Assembly: GCA_900100835.1 (NCBI GenBank)
Contig: FNCM01000005.1
Coordinates: 1-64,000 of the forward strand
DNA: 64,000 bases
DNA from: Selenomonas sp. WCT3
GTDB lineage: Bacteria; Bacillota; Negativicutes; Selenomonadales; Selenomonadaceae
Direction: 5' to 3'
The notes beneath the pieces were generated by a model. That model was not told the DNA's origin, did not search any database, and saw only the letters and a program-made list of their open reading frames with translations. Below are positions 44,847 to 52,849 of the stretch, piece by piece; the stretch's first letter is position 1, and every line of letters starts with the position of its first letter. A program made the translations under genes and the position numbers.

Positions 44847-45527
44847 TTAGAGATTCGCTCCGATTTTGTAGGCAATATCGGCAAACTGGGATTTTTCCAC
44901 CAGGGAGCGGGCACCGCAGCCTGTAGCCATCACCTGCCCCACATCCTGCCATTCCATGTAACGCACCAGCGTATTATAGTGATTGACCAATGCTTCCATC
45001 GTCCAATCGGCACTATTGTAAGCTGTGGCCATCATGATGGATTTCTTGCCATGGAGCTTTTCGGTCCGGGAATAGAACCTATCGATAATCGTCTTTAACT
45101 GAGCCGACATGCCAAAGTAATAAAGCGGTGTGGTCAACACAATTAAGTCTGCCTCCAGCATCTTGGGCATCAACGCGTTTTCAATGGCATCCTTAAAAAT
45201 GCACGGACCGTCCATACCGCATTTGTCGCAGCCACGGCAAGGGTGCGTTTCCTCATTGGCCGCATCAAAGGTAAAGACCTCGTGTCCGGCACTTCTGGCT
45301 CCATCCGTAAACCGGTCAGCCAGATAAATAGATGTTGATTCATTTTTCGGATGGGGACTGCTGGTGATTACCACAATTTTCATTTTCGTGCCTCCTGATA
45401 TGCTGCCCTTTTCCGGGACAACATTTGCTTTTGACTCATCGCCAGTCAGGGCCGACAGACCGCAGCCTGTCAAAAAGAAGGTTACCGCCCCCATGCCGCT
45501 GACTTTCAAAAACTCCCGTCTGTTCAT
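44847..45527 (-). CDS. Tat/lipoprotein-type flavodoxin-fold reductase
   Basis: The 226-residue protein starts NRREFLKVSGMGAVTFFLTG with a Cys in a lipobox-like LTGC. The catalytic domain (from about 49) is an NADPH-dependent FMN-reductase fold: KIVVITSSPHPKNESTSIYL, a Cys-rich loop HPCRGCDKCGMDGPCIF, and TTPLYYFGMSAQLKTIIDRF. The signal sends it across the membrane. It is the last gene of the site B operon, just after the CMD-cupin gene. Confidence 0.88.
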   Translation of the reverse strand: MNRREFLKVSGMGAVTFFLTGCGLSALTGDESKANVVPEKGSISGGTKMKIVVITSSPHPKNESTSIYLADRFTDGARSAGHEVFTFDAANEETHPCRGCDKCGMDGPCIFKDAIENALMPKMLEADLIVLTTPLYYFGMSAQLKTIIDRFYSRTEKLHGKKSIMMATAYNSADWTMEALVNHYNTLVRYMEWQDVGQVMATGCGARSLVEKSQFADIAYKIGANL

Positions 45528-45547
45528 ACACATCAATCCTTATATTT

Positions 45548-46441
45548 TCAGGGCAACTTGTTATACTCCTTTTCCTCCACCGGCTCACACCACTCATTGG
45601 AAGTATTTTCCCCCGGCACCTCGATGGCGATATGCTGGAAGGCGGAGTCCTTGGCGGCGCCATGCCAGTGCTTGACACCTGCGGGGATATGCACGACATC
45701 TCCCACCTTCAATTCCTGAGCAGGCTTGCCCCATTCCTGATACCAGCCACGGCCGGCAGTGACCAGCAGCATCTGCCCGCCGCCTTTGTCGGCATGATGG
45801 ATATGCCAATGGTTGCGGCAGCCCGGCTCAAAGGTCACATTGCCAATAACCACCTGGTCCAAGGAAATCATATGAAGATAGCTCTTGTCATCAAAATACT
45901 GGGCGTAGTTGACGTTTTCGCCCCCTACGGGGAATAAGCTGGTTTGCTTGATGGTTTCCAAATCCATATTGACATCTCCTTCGCGACTGGTATTCTTTGC
46001 CGCATCTTCGTTATATACTTCCTTGGCCAGGTTGAATGCTGCCCAGGCTTTTGGCCAACCGGCATAAACCCCCAGCGGGGTGATGACTTCTGCCATTTCT
46101 TCTTTCGTCACGCCGTTTTTCCTGGCAGACTGCAAATGATATTTCAGTGAGCTATCCACCATGCCGCTGGCTACCAAAGCCGATACCGTCACGATACTGC
46201 GGTCATGAAGGGAAAGCACATCATTTTTCGACCAAACCTCTCCAAAGAGAATGTCATCATTATAGCGGGCAAAGTCCGGGGCAAATTCCCCCAGTTGCTG
46301 CCTTCCTGCGGTCTGTACTACCTTCACAGCTTTCTGATTACCTGCACTGTTTGCCATAACTGTTGCCTCCCACGTAAAAAAACTGCTGCTCCATAATAAG
46401 CCAGCGGCCAGTCCTGCCGCCAGGAACGTCCTGCCTTTCAT
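45548..46441 (-). CDS. Exported carboxymuconolactone decarboxylase-cupin fusion
   Basis: The 297-residue protein has an N-terminal signal-type segment (TFLAAGLAAGLLWSSSFF), a CMD domain (about 50-150: LHDRSIVTVSALVASGM, GVYAGWPKAWAAFNLAKEV), and a cupin (about 185-290: CRNHWHIHHADKGGGQMLLV, GDVVHIPAGVKHWHGAAKD). CMD domains here lack the usual redox CxxC. A cytoplasmic version is often seen with flavodoxins and MerR regulators. This export form is notable. Confidence 0.9.
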   Translation of the reverse strand: MKGRTFLAAGLAAGLLWSSSFFTWEATVMANSAGNQKAVKVVQTAGRQQLGEFAPDFARYNDDILFGEVWSKNDVLSLHDRSIVTVSALVASGMVDSSLKYHLQSARKNGVTKEEMAEVITPLGVYAGWPKAWAAFNLAKEVYNEDAAKNTSREGDVNMDLETIKQTSLFPVGGENVNYAQYFDDKSYLHMISLDQVVIGNVTFEPGCRNHWHIHHADKGGGQMLLVTAGRGWYQEWGKPAQELKVGDVVHIPAGVKHWHGAAKDSAFQHIAIEVPGENTSNEWCEPVEEKEYNKLP

Positions 46442-46453
46442 AACACACCCCCA

Positions 46454-47575
46454 TCAAATTTTTTCGCCAGCCCAGGTACCTTTAATCCCCTGGACTGCTG
46501 TCTGTACATCGATTATCTCATCGCTATTATCAATATCTACAAGCTGGTAACGGTCATTGCCCATACCCATTTCTTTCATATAGGTAAGCTGACGCATGCT
46601 ATGTCGGGATTCCATCCGCTCCACCAAGTCATGCTTGCTTTCTTCTGGCAGAGCATAGACCAAATCCACGCTAGCCTGGTCGGCAGCCAGAATATCCAGA
46701 GAAGCCACCATGCCCACATCGGGAGTTACCACGGACTTGGCCCCAGTACCTGCACAATCGCAGTCCACACTCATATTCCGCAAAACATTGATAAAGGCGA
46801 TTTTCCCGGCAAAGTGATTTACTGTGGCCTTGGTGGACTCGGTCATACGTTCCATAAACTCTTCCTGCACGATGCCCCACTGCTGGCCACTGTCACCGCT
46901 GTGAATCATTTTCTTGCCAATGCGACCATCGGCACAGCCAATGCCCAAATTCTTGTTGGAGCCGCCAAAACCTCCCATGGCATGCCCCTTGAAATGGGTC
47001 AGTGTCAGCAGGGAATCGTAGTTCAGCATATTCTGACCCACGCTCATTTCCTGAAACCACTTACCCCCAGGCACCGGCAGCATGGCAGTTCCTGGCTCAT
47101 CGGTGATGTCCACTGTGGCAAACTCCGTCCAACCGTTAATGGCCAGCGTTCTGCGGTGGTCTTCCGTGGTATAACGGCCACCATTGTAATAGGTGTTGGT
47201 TTCGATGATATGAGCCTCAGGCAAGCGATCAGCCAAAAGTCTCTTTACCCAGGGACGGGGAATGATATTGGGGCCATGGGGCTCGCCGGTGTGCAGCTTC
47301 ACCGCCACCTTGCCCCTAAGGTTCTGACTTATCCTGTCATAGATTTTTAAGAGGCCTGCCGCCGACAGGTCACGGGTAAAATAGACTACGGATTCTTTCC
47401 CCTGACGCTCACTGTACGGTACATAGATATCGCCACTTTTTACGGCTGTTGGTACCTGCGTCTTTTTTTCTTCGGTAAGTTTATCTGCTGCCAGACTGCA
47501 CCCTGGCAGTGCTACAACGGCCAGAGCTGCCCCGGCCAATCTAACAAATTTTCGTCTGGACATTCGCTTTTCCAT
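46454..47575 (-). CDS. Exported DUF362 protein
   Basis: The 373-residue protein starts RMSRRKFVRLAGAALAVVAL and has a lipobox-like LPGC, so it is Tat-type and possibly lipidated. The DUF362 domain follows (LRGKVAVKLHTGEPHGPNII; FKGHAMGGFGGSNKNLGIGC; GKIAFINVLRNMSVDCDCAG). The 4Fe-4S pair found in many DUF362 proteins is absent. Its reaction is unknown. It sits between the phosphoesterase relic and the CMD-cupin gene. Confidence 0.88.
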   Translation of the reverse strand: MEKRMSRRKFVRLAGAALAVVALPGCSLAADKLTEEKKTQVPTAVKSGDIYVPYSERQGKESVVYFTRDLSAAGLLKIYDRISQNLRGKVAVKLHTGEPHGPNIIPRPWVKRLLADRLPEAHIIETNTYYNGGRYTTEDHRRTLAINGWTEFATVDITDEPGTAMLPVPGGKWFQEMSVGQNMLNYDSLLTLTHFKGHAMGGFGGSNKNLGIGCADGRIGKKMIHSGDSGQQWGIVQEEFMERMTESTKATVNHFAGKIAFINVLRNMSVDCDCAGTGAKSVVTPDVGMVASLDILAADQASVDLVYALPEESKHDLVERMESRHSMRQLTYMKEMGMGNDRYQLVDIDNSDEIIDVQTAVQGIKGTWAGEKI

Positions 47576-47596
47576 AGCCTTGCCACCTTTCCCTTA

Positions 47597-48125
47597 TTAC
47601 TTCTTTGCCACTTCCACCTGGTCTATTTCCTGCCCGTCCGGCAGGAACCATTTGATGACAATACGCTCTTTCGTCACATCCATAGTAAGGTAATTGTCTG
47701 TCTCCGGCTGTGGAGCAACCCGCTCATCCAATGCATGGTCTATCCAAAGTCCCGGATAACGCACGTTCCCTGCCACCCCCGTAAGGATATAGAGGGGCCC
47801 CTTGCTGTCATGATGAGGCCTGCCATTGGGTATGGTCCTCGCCATTGTCCACGATATCTCCCATATTGACGAAAAAGGCCGCCTCAGGATTACGCCATGC
47901 CGCCTCCTGGGCCCAATGCTCCCAATCACTGTAATCGCTGGACTGGGAATCCGGGAAAATTAGGCACTGAAAATCCAGGTCATTGGTCAGATTTCGCATG
48001 CCATTGGCCACTTGCCGATACCATGTCCCTTTCCCAAGAAAGACTCCGCCACCTAAGAGCAGTCCGCCACCGATAAGAGCCTTTAAGAAATTGCGGCGTG
48101 TCAATATATGGTTGGTTTTGTTCAT
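47597..48125 (-). pseudogene. Deleted metallophosphoesterase, paralogue of the gene at 63048
   Basis: The N-terminal frame starts MNKTNHILTRRNFLKALIGG (a Tat signal), then jumps from NGMRNLTNDL straight to DFQCLIFPDSQSSDYSDWE and runs to NMGDIVDNGEDHTQWQ before a stop. Another frame supplies the C-terminal GPLYILTGVAGNVRYPG and a KWFLPDGQEIDQVEVAKK tail. Compared with the protein at 63048, about 100 residues are missing before the catalytic part, and the middle metal-binding part is deleted with a frame change. Confidence 0.85.
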
Positions 48126-48153
48126 ACCTAAACCTTCCTGAAACATTTCATAA

Positions 48154-48693
48154 TTACAAACTGGTTCCCAGTTTTTTAGCTTTTGTCAAAGCCGTGTTTC
48201 CAGCAATGTCTCCCGCATCCGTCACGCCACCACAAAACAGCACATCCGTTAAGCAGGCTTTTTGGAAACATGTTACCCAGCCTTCCAGCCCCTTACGGGC
48301 ACCATCTACAGCACTTGCATCTTCATCAGCAGCCGTGGTCAAAAGATAAATCTCCCTGAATGCATACTCTGTCGGAAACAGAGGATTTGCCCTATCCAAA
48401 AGCGTCTTCAGCTGACCGCACATTTCGTAGTAATAGATGGGTGTCGCAAATACCAGTACATCGGCCTTCCCCATCTTCTCCACAATATCATTGGCATCGT
48501 CCTTGATTACACACTGCAACGTTTTCTGACAGGCAAGACAACCACGGCAAAAGCCCAAGGTTTTATCACGCAGGGATAGCACCTCTACCTCATGCCCCGC
48601 CTCTCTGGCTCCATCAGCAAACGCTGCCGCCAGCTGTTCTGAATTGCTGTTTTTCCGCAGGCTCGTGGAAATCACTAATACATTCTTGCTCAT
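48154..48693 (-). CDS. Flavodoxin-fold NADPH-dependent FMN reductase
   Basis: The 179-residue product starts SKNVLVISTSLRKNSNSEQL and has the Cys-rich loop GFCRGCLACQKTLQC and ATPIYYYEMCGQLKTLLDR. It is the cytoplasmic counterpart of the exported protein at 44847. The start at 48693 follows GGAGAG. Probably co-transcribed with the cyclophilin-like gene upstream (20-bp gap) under MerR site B. Confidence 0.92.
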   Translation of the reverse strand: MSKNVLVISTSLRKNSNSEQLAAAFADGAREAGHEVEVLSLRDKTLGFCRGCLACQKTLQCVIKDDANDIVEKMGKADVLVFATPIYYYEMCGQLKTLLDRANPLFPTEYAFREIYLLTTAADEDASAVDGARKGLEGWVTCFQKACLTDVLFCGGVTDAGDIAGNTALTKAKKLGTSL

Positions 48694-48713
48694 ACGCTCT
48701 CCTCCATACACAA

Positions 48714-49211
48714 TCATTTCCGAAAACTCACCACTGCTTTCCCCGCCCCCAATGATTCGGCCAAGCCTTGGGGATTTTCAATATGCCCCAGCCTGGTATA
48801 GCGATACTGACTGAGGAAGTCCTTATAGAATATCACCACATAATGCCCGGCAAACAGCATAATATCCCCGGCATGAATCTGGCCTATATCTTCATCATTG
48901 GCAGGAAAACCTTCAGTAAACTGGTAATACTTTTCGTTGCCATTAAGCTCTTCCATCTCCAAAGTCATGGGGAATTTTGCCATAAGCTGCCTGGTTGCCG
49001 GATTATCTTCCAAAACCGCCGTATACTCCTGCTGAGAAATATTCAGCTTTATATGGTTAGCCACTGTGCTCTCTCCTTTAGTCTCTATGGGTTCTATAGA
49101 TTTAACCGCTACAGCCGATGCATTTTTCTGTTCTGCCCGGCTGCTTTCCGCACCGCAGCCGGATACACAAAGCACTGCCACCAATGCAGCTATAAACCAA
49201 AGCTTGCCCAA
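48714..49211 (-). CDS. Cyclophilin-like lipoprotein
   Basis: The 165-residue protein has a signal and lipobox VSGC (Cys near 19), then a cyclophilin-like beta-barrel domain (HIKLNISQQEYTAVLEDNPA; FPMTLEMEELNGNEKYYQF; GDIMLFAGHYVVIFY). The start is a TTG at 49211 with GGGGGAGAG upstream; no ATG fits. It heads the largest operon of the region under MerR site B. Confidence 0.85.
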   Translation of the reverse strand: MGKLWFIAALVAVLCVSGCGAESSRAEQKNASAVAVKSIEPIETKGESTVANHIKLNISQQEYTAVLEDNPATRQLMAKFPMTLEMEELNGNEKYYQFTEGFPANDEDIGQIHAGDIMLFAGHYVVIFYKDFLSQYRYTRLGHIENPQGLAESLGAGKAVVSFRK

Positions 49212-49230
49212 TGTCTCTCCCCCTTTTTCC

Positions 49231-49261
49231 ACTCTAACACCTGGAGCAAACTCCAAGTCAA
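49231..49261 (-). promoter_or_regulatory. MerR-type promoter, site B
   Basis: On the minus strand TTGACT (49261-49256), 19-bp spacer with a CTTGGAGT-N2-GCTCCAGG dyad, TAGAGT (49236-49231). Upstream of the cyclophilin-like lipoprotein operon. Confidence 0.85.
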
Positions 49262-49268
49262 GGAATTA

Positions 49269-50450
49269 TTATACTTTTTGAGCCTGTATACGCAAACCAG
49301 ACGCACTTTTCATCATCAGGCACTGCCCCCATACAACCAGAACTGCTGCACCGCAAAGCACAAGGCCAGCCAACACTACATATTCAGTTCCCCATCCCTC
49401 TATAAACCAGCCGCCAACTGTTGTCCCCAAAACACAGCCGATATTGGCCGCAGTAAGAAAGAGACCATTGGCAAAATCCGGGGCTTCGGGAGCTGCCTTG
49501 GTTATCCAATACTGGTTTATATTGCCATTGATCCCCCCCAAGATGCCCCACATAACTACAAAAACTCCCATAAAAGGCCAGACACTGCCACCGCCAAGCA
49601 TAACCCCATACAGCATAGCCGTAGCTAAAGGAAATGCCTTAACCACAGACAAGGGGCGTATGGTCAGAAGATTTCCCGCCAACAAACTGCCCAGAATATT
49701 GCACAGCCCATAAACAAGAAGCAATAAACTGACCAGAGCGGGTGTTACCCCGGAGACCACAGACAGAAAATCAGCCAGATAATTGAATACGCCAAAAATC
49801 GAGCCGTTCAAAAACACCACTGCCATAATAGACGCCCACAATTGTGGCTTTTTCAGCACAGCCAGCTGGCTGCCATAGCTCATGCGTGACTTAGCAGGCA
49901 TGGATGGTACCAGCCATAAGGTGGCCAGGAGCACCAACAGAGTTGCCACGGCGAAAAAAGTCATAGAGGCAGACAGGGATATCTGTTCCGCCAAGAAATT
50001 ACTGATGGGCACTCCCACCACCATACCGGCAGAAACGCCAACATTGATTTTTGCTACCGCTTTTGGTGCTTCGCCGGGTCGTGCCAATGCTGCCGCCACC
50101 GAAAACGCCATGGCACAGTAGACGGGATGGAAAAAGGCAGGTATGACCCTCGCCAATAGCAGCACATAGAAATCTTCTGCAAAGACCGCCACCACATTGC
50201 ACAAGGTAAACAGTCCCAAAATAAAAACCATCACGTGCTTTCGGTTAAATCTGGACATCATAAGTGGCATGGTAGGCCCAGCCACCGCTACTCCAAGGGC
50301 AAAGAGACTGATAAGCCAGCCTGCCTGCACAATGGTCACATTGTATTCTTCGGCAATGTAGGGCAGAATGCCGATAAAGCCCATCTCCGTGTTCAGTATG
50401 CTGAACACCCCCACAGCCAGGATGAACAGCAACAGATTCTTGTTTTTCAC
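49269..50450 (-). CDS. MFS transporter (drug efflux type)
   Basis: The 393-residue protein has 12 hydrophobic segments and matches DHA1/AraJ-type efflux permeases (EMGFIGILPYIAEEYNVTIV; GVAVAGPTMPLMMSRFNRKHV). The start is a GTG at 50450 following GGGAG. It is downstream of the alpha/beta hydrolase gene at 50507 and probably in its transcript, read through a hairpin. The substrate is unknown. Confidence 0.9.
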   Translation of the reverse strand: MKNKNLLLFILAVGVFSILNTEMGFIGILPYIAEEYNVTIVQAGWLISLFALGVAVAGPTMPLMMSRFNRKHVMVFILGLFTLCNVVAVFAEDFYVLLLARVIPAFFHPVYCAMAFSVAAALARPGEAPKAVAKINVGVSAGMVVGVPISNFLAEQISLSASMTFFAVATLLVLLATLWLVPSMPAKSRMSYGSQLAVLKKPQLWASIMAVVFLNGSIFGVFNYLADFLSVVSGVTPALVSLLLLVYGLCNILGSLLAGNLLTIRPLSVVKAFPLATAMLYGVMLGGGSVWPFMGVFVVMWGILGGINGNINQYWITKAAPEAPDFANGLFLTAANIGCVLGTTVGGWFIEGWGTEYVVLAGLVLCGAAVLVVWGQCLMMKSASGLRIQAQKV

Positions 50451-50471
50451 AATTATACTCCCTCTTCGCAA

Positions 50472-50499
50472 ACGAGCCTTCCCCGCAGGGAAGGCTCGT
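50472..50499. repeat. Hairpin ACGAGCCTTCCC...GGGAAGGCTCGT
   Basis: A 12-bp stem between the hydrolase gene and the MFS gene. A near copy (AGCCTTCCC-CACA-GGGAAGGCT) lies at 52821-52842 after the paralogous hydrolase gene. Neither has a strong T run, so they may be RNA-processing or attenuation hairpins. Confidence 0.6.
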
Positions 50500-50506
50500 C
50501 GGCAAC

Positions 50507-51676
50507 TCACTTTAAGTTTTTATCAAAGAAGTCCACCAGACGGGCAAAGGGAATCTTGTCCATTTGGTCGTAAAGGTCAACATGGGTAGCCCCGGGCACT
50601 ATGATTTCTTCCTTTTCCCCTTTTATCCTGGCATAGACATTATCCGAGAAATACTTGGAATGTGCCTTGTCTCCGGTAATCAGCAGCACCGGCGTTTTTC
50701 CCAGTTCATCAATATTGCTCATAAGCTTGAAATCAAAGAATCCGTATGGTGTAGTGGAATCCCAGGCCGAAGTATTGGAATTGATGGCCCGGGGATGATA
50801 GGCCCGGCCCACATAATAACCATAGAAATCCTGAATGACCGCATTGGCATCGGCAGGCAGCTTATCCGGGAACATGGTATCAAAGGTTTCCACCTGTCCC
50901 TCATTGTTTACCCCCAGCTCATGAGCCCCACGGATGGATTTGCCCGTCTTGGCTTCTTCATCCCGCATTTTGGCAATATGCTGCTTGACCAGTTCCCGCT
51001 GCTCGGGGCTGTAATAAGCACCGGCATAATGGTCGCTGATGCTTTCGCTCATATCGTACATAGCCGAAGTAGCCACCGCCTTGATACGGCTGTCGCTGCC
51101 CGCAGCGGTAATGGCCATGCCGGACAGACCGCAGATTCCCATGGCCCCCACCTTATCCGGGTCTACAAATTTCAGGTTGGTGACAAAATCCACAGCGGCG
51201 TGATAGTCCTCTGTGAAGATTTCCGGAGAGCCCATATTACGGCGGCTGCCACTGCTTTCACCCGTAGTTGACGGGTCAAAAGCCACCGTCACAAAACCAT
51301 GCTTCGCCAGTTCCTGAGCGTAAAGGCCAGAGGACTGTTCCTTGACGGCACCGAAAGGCCCCGTGACCACCACAGCCTTATACTTTTTGCTGGCGTCAAA
51401 GCCCTTGGGCAGATACATATGCCCAGCTACCTCGAAACCATAGCAGTTTGTAAACTTTACCATCTTGGTTTCAATATCCTTGTCCACAGCAAAGGTACGG
51501 GTATCGTTTTTCAGATCACGGATGGAAGAATTCTTCATCTGGGAATTTTCCCCTAACACCTTGGCAGGCGTTGCTGCCATACTTACAGAAGCTCCCATCA
51601 CCCCAAAGGACATGATGCCTGCCAATGCAGCTGCCAAAACCATCTTTTTCTTATTTGCAATCTTCTTCATAGCCAT
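50507..51676 (-). CDS. Exported alpha/beta hydrolase (paralogue 1)
   Basis: The 389-residue protein has a signal peptide (KKMVLAAALAGIMSFGVMGA). The alpha/beta hydrolase domain has VTGPFGAVKEQSSGLYAQEL, AFDPSTTGESSGS, and the nucleophile region VGAMGICGLSGMAITAA, where a Cys sits at the elbow instead of Ser. The C-terminal GATHVDLYD supplies the His. It is close to the protein at 52850. Its promoter region carries the LysR-type box shared by both. Confidence 0.9.
   Translation of the reverse strand: MAMKKIANKKKMVLAAALAGIMSFGVMGASVSMAATPAKVLGENSQMKNSSIRDLKNDTRTFAVDKDIETKMVKFTNCYGFEVAGHMYLPKGFDASKKYKAVVVTGPFGAVKEQSSGLYAQELAKHGFVTVAFDPSTTGESSGSRRNMGSPEIFTEDYHAAVDFVTNLKFVDPDKVGAMGICGLSGMAITAAGSDSRIKAVATSAMYDMSESISDHYAGAYYSPEQRELVKQHIAKMRDEEAKTGKSIRGAHELGVNNEGQVETFDTMFPDKLPADANAVIQDFYGYYVGRAYHPRAINSNTSAWDSTTPYGFFDFKLMSNIDELGKTPVLLITGDKAHSKYFSDNVYARIKGEKEEIIVPGATHVDLYDQMDKIPFARLVDFFDKNLK
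51268..51279. repeat. TTGAC-NN-GTCAA palindrome
   Basis: TTGACGGGTCAA inside the first hydrolase gene. Confidence 0.6.
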
Positions 51677-51739
51677 TTCCTTTCTTCAGCCAGTTCGTTG
51701 CGTTTCTATGGTTCTAGTATACGGGCAGCAGGCTCAAAT

Positions 51740-51786
51740 TACCAATACTTATAAAAAATATCAATCTATGCTTTACAGTAATAGAT
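51740..51786 (-). promoter_or_regulatory. LysR-type box upstream of hydrolase 1
   Basis: A 47-bp stretch starting TACCAATACTTATA and containing CAATCTATGCTTTACAG matches 54038-54084 with about six differences and identical spacing. It sits upstream of the hydrolase gene. Confidence 0.75.
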
Positions 51787-51848
51787 AAGCAGACTTATAA
51801 TATCCCTGACAAACCTAAACGAAAGGGAAAATGACTATCTCCCCTGTT

Positions 51849-52715
51849 TCAGGCCGTTATCTTCATGGCTTTATCTTCGCCATCCGTCAGTATAACCCGG
51901 CCTTGAGCCTCCGGGTCATTCATAATAAGTTCTCCCACGCCAGCTACTTGTATCGTCCCCGCTTGCGGATTCTTAATGCTGTCTACCACAGTCAGGATTG
52001 TTGCCTGCACCGTGGATTTTTCAAAGGCCAAATCAGTACCTATCATGCGGCAGTTAATCAGTTTCAGGTTTTTGCAGTAGCAAAATGGCTGCGTGCCGAT
52101 AATCGTGCAATTTTCAAAGGTGATGTTTTCTGCATACCATGCAAGATATTCTCCTTTGATAACACTGTCCCTTACCGTTACATTTTCAGCATGCCAAAAA
52201 GCATCCTTGGTATCAAAGTTACAAGCGGTAAATACTGCATCCTCAATATACTGGAAAGAATATTTTCCCTGCATGGTTACCTGATCAAATTGCAAATTGC
52301 TGGACCGCAGCATGAAATACTCACTTTTTACGTGGGTATCCAGCATTTTGATGCCATTTACTGACCAACCAAACTCAGCAGAATCTATATCGCTATTTGC
52401 AATGACTACATCAGCACATTCCCTTAAAGCCTTAATCCCATGCAACCGAGAATCTTTTATCCGCACTCCTCGCGAATACCAGATAGCGGCCCGGCAAAAC
52501 TCCGTAAGCTCAGAATTTGCTATCTGCAAATGTTCATCGTGCCAAAATGGATAACGGAGATTGAAAAATGTATCCTGCACATCAATATCCCGGCTCTCCT
52601 TCAATGCACTCTCCCCGTCAGCAGGCCCATCAAAGTGGCACTCAACCAGCGTTACTCCCTGGCTGCCGTACAAGGCTCTCTCTTCATCAAACGTTTCATT
52701 TCTATATGTTTGCAT
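51849..52715 (-). CDS. DUF3737 family beta-helix protein
   Basis: The 288-residue protein consists mostly of short repeats like VRIKDSRLHGIKALRECADV and VTVRDSVIKGEYLAWYAENI, typical of a right-handed beta helix; DUF3737 begins YRNETFDEERALYGSQGVTL. No signal peptide. The function is unknown. It is a single gene under MerR site C, oriented as its neighbours. Confidence 0.9.
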   Translation of the reverse strand: MQTYRNETFDEERALYGSQGVTLVECHFDGPADGESALKESRDIDVQDTFFNLRYPFWHDEHLQIANSELTEFCRAAIWYSRGVRIKDSRLHGIKALRECADVVIANSDIDSAEFGWSVNGIKMLDTHVKSEYFMLRSSNLQFDQVTMQGKYSFQYIEDAVFTACNFDTKDAFWHAENVTVRDSVIKGEYLAWYAENITFENCTIIGTQPFCYCKNLKLINCRMIGTDLAFEKSTVQATILTVVDSIKNPQAGTIQVAGVGELIMNDPEAQGRVILTDGEDKAMKITA

Positions 52716-52742
52716 TTCGCATTCCTCCTACAATCTTCTTTT

Positions 52743-52773
52743 ACTCTAACACCTGGAGCTAACTCTAAGTCAA
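52743..52773 (-). promoter_or_regulatory. MerR-type promoter, site C
   Basis: On the minus strand TTGACT (52773-52768), 19-bp spacer with a CTTAGAGT-N2-GCTCCAGG dyad, TAGAGT (52748-52743). Upstream of the DUF3737 gene. Confidence 0.85.
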
Positions 52774-52820
52774 CAAATTATGGTTTTTCAGGATAAAAAT
52801 TTCCCTTGATTTACAAAAGC

Positions 52821-52842
52821 CTTCCCCACAGGGAAGGCTCAG
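52821..52842. repeat. Hairpin AGCCTTCCC...GGGAAGGCT
   Basis: Near copy of the hairpin at 50472, just after the second hydrolase gene. Confidence 0.55.
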
Positions 52843-52849
52843 CCAAAGC

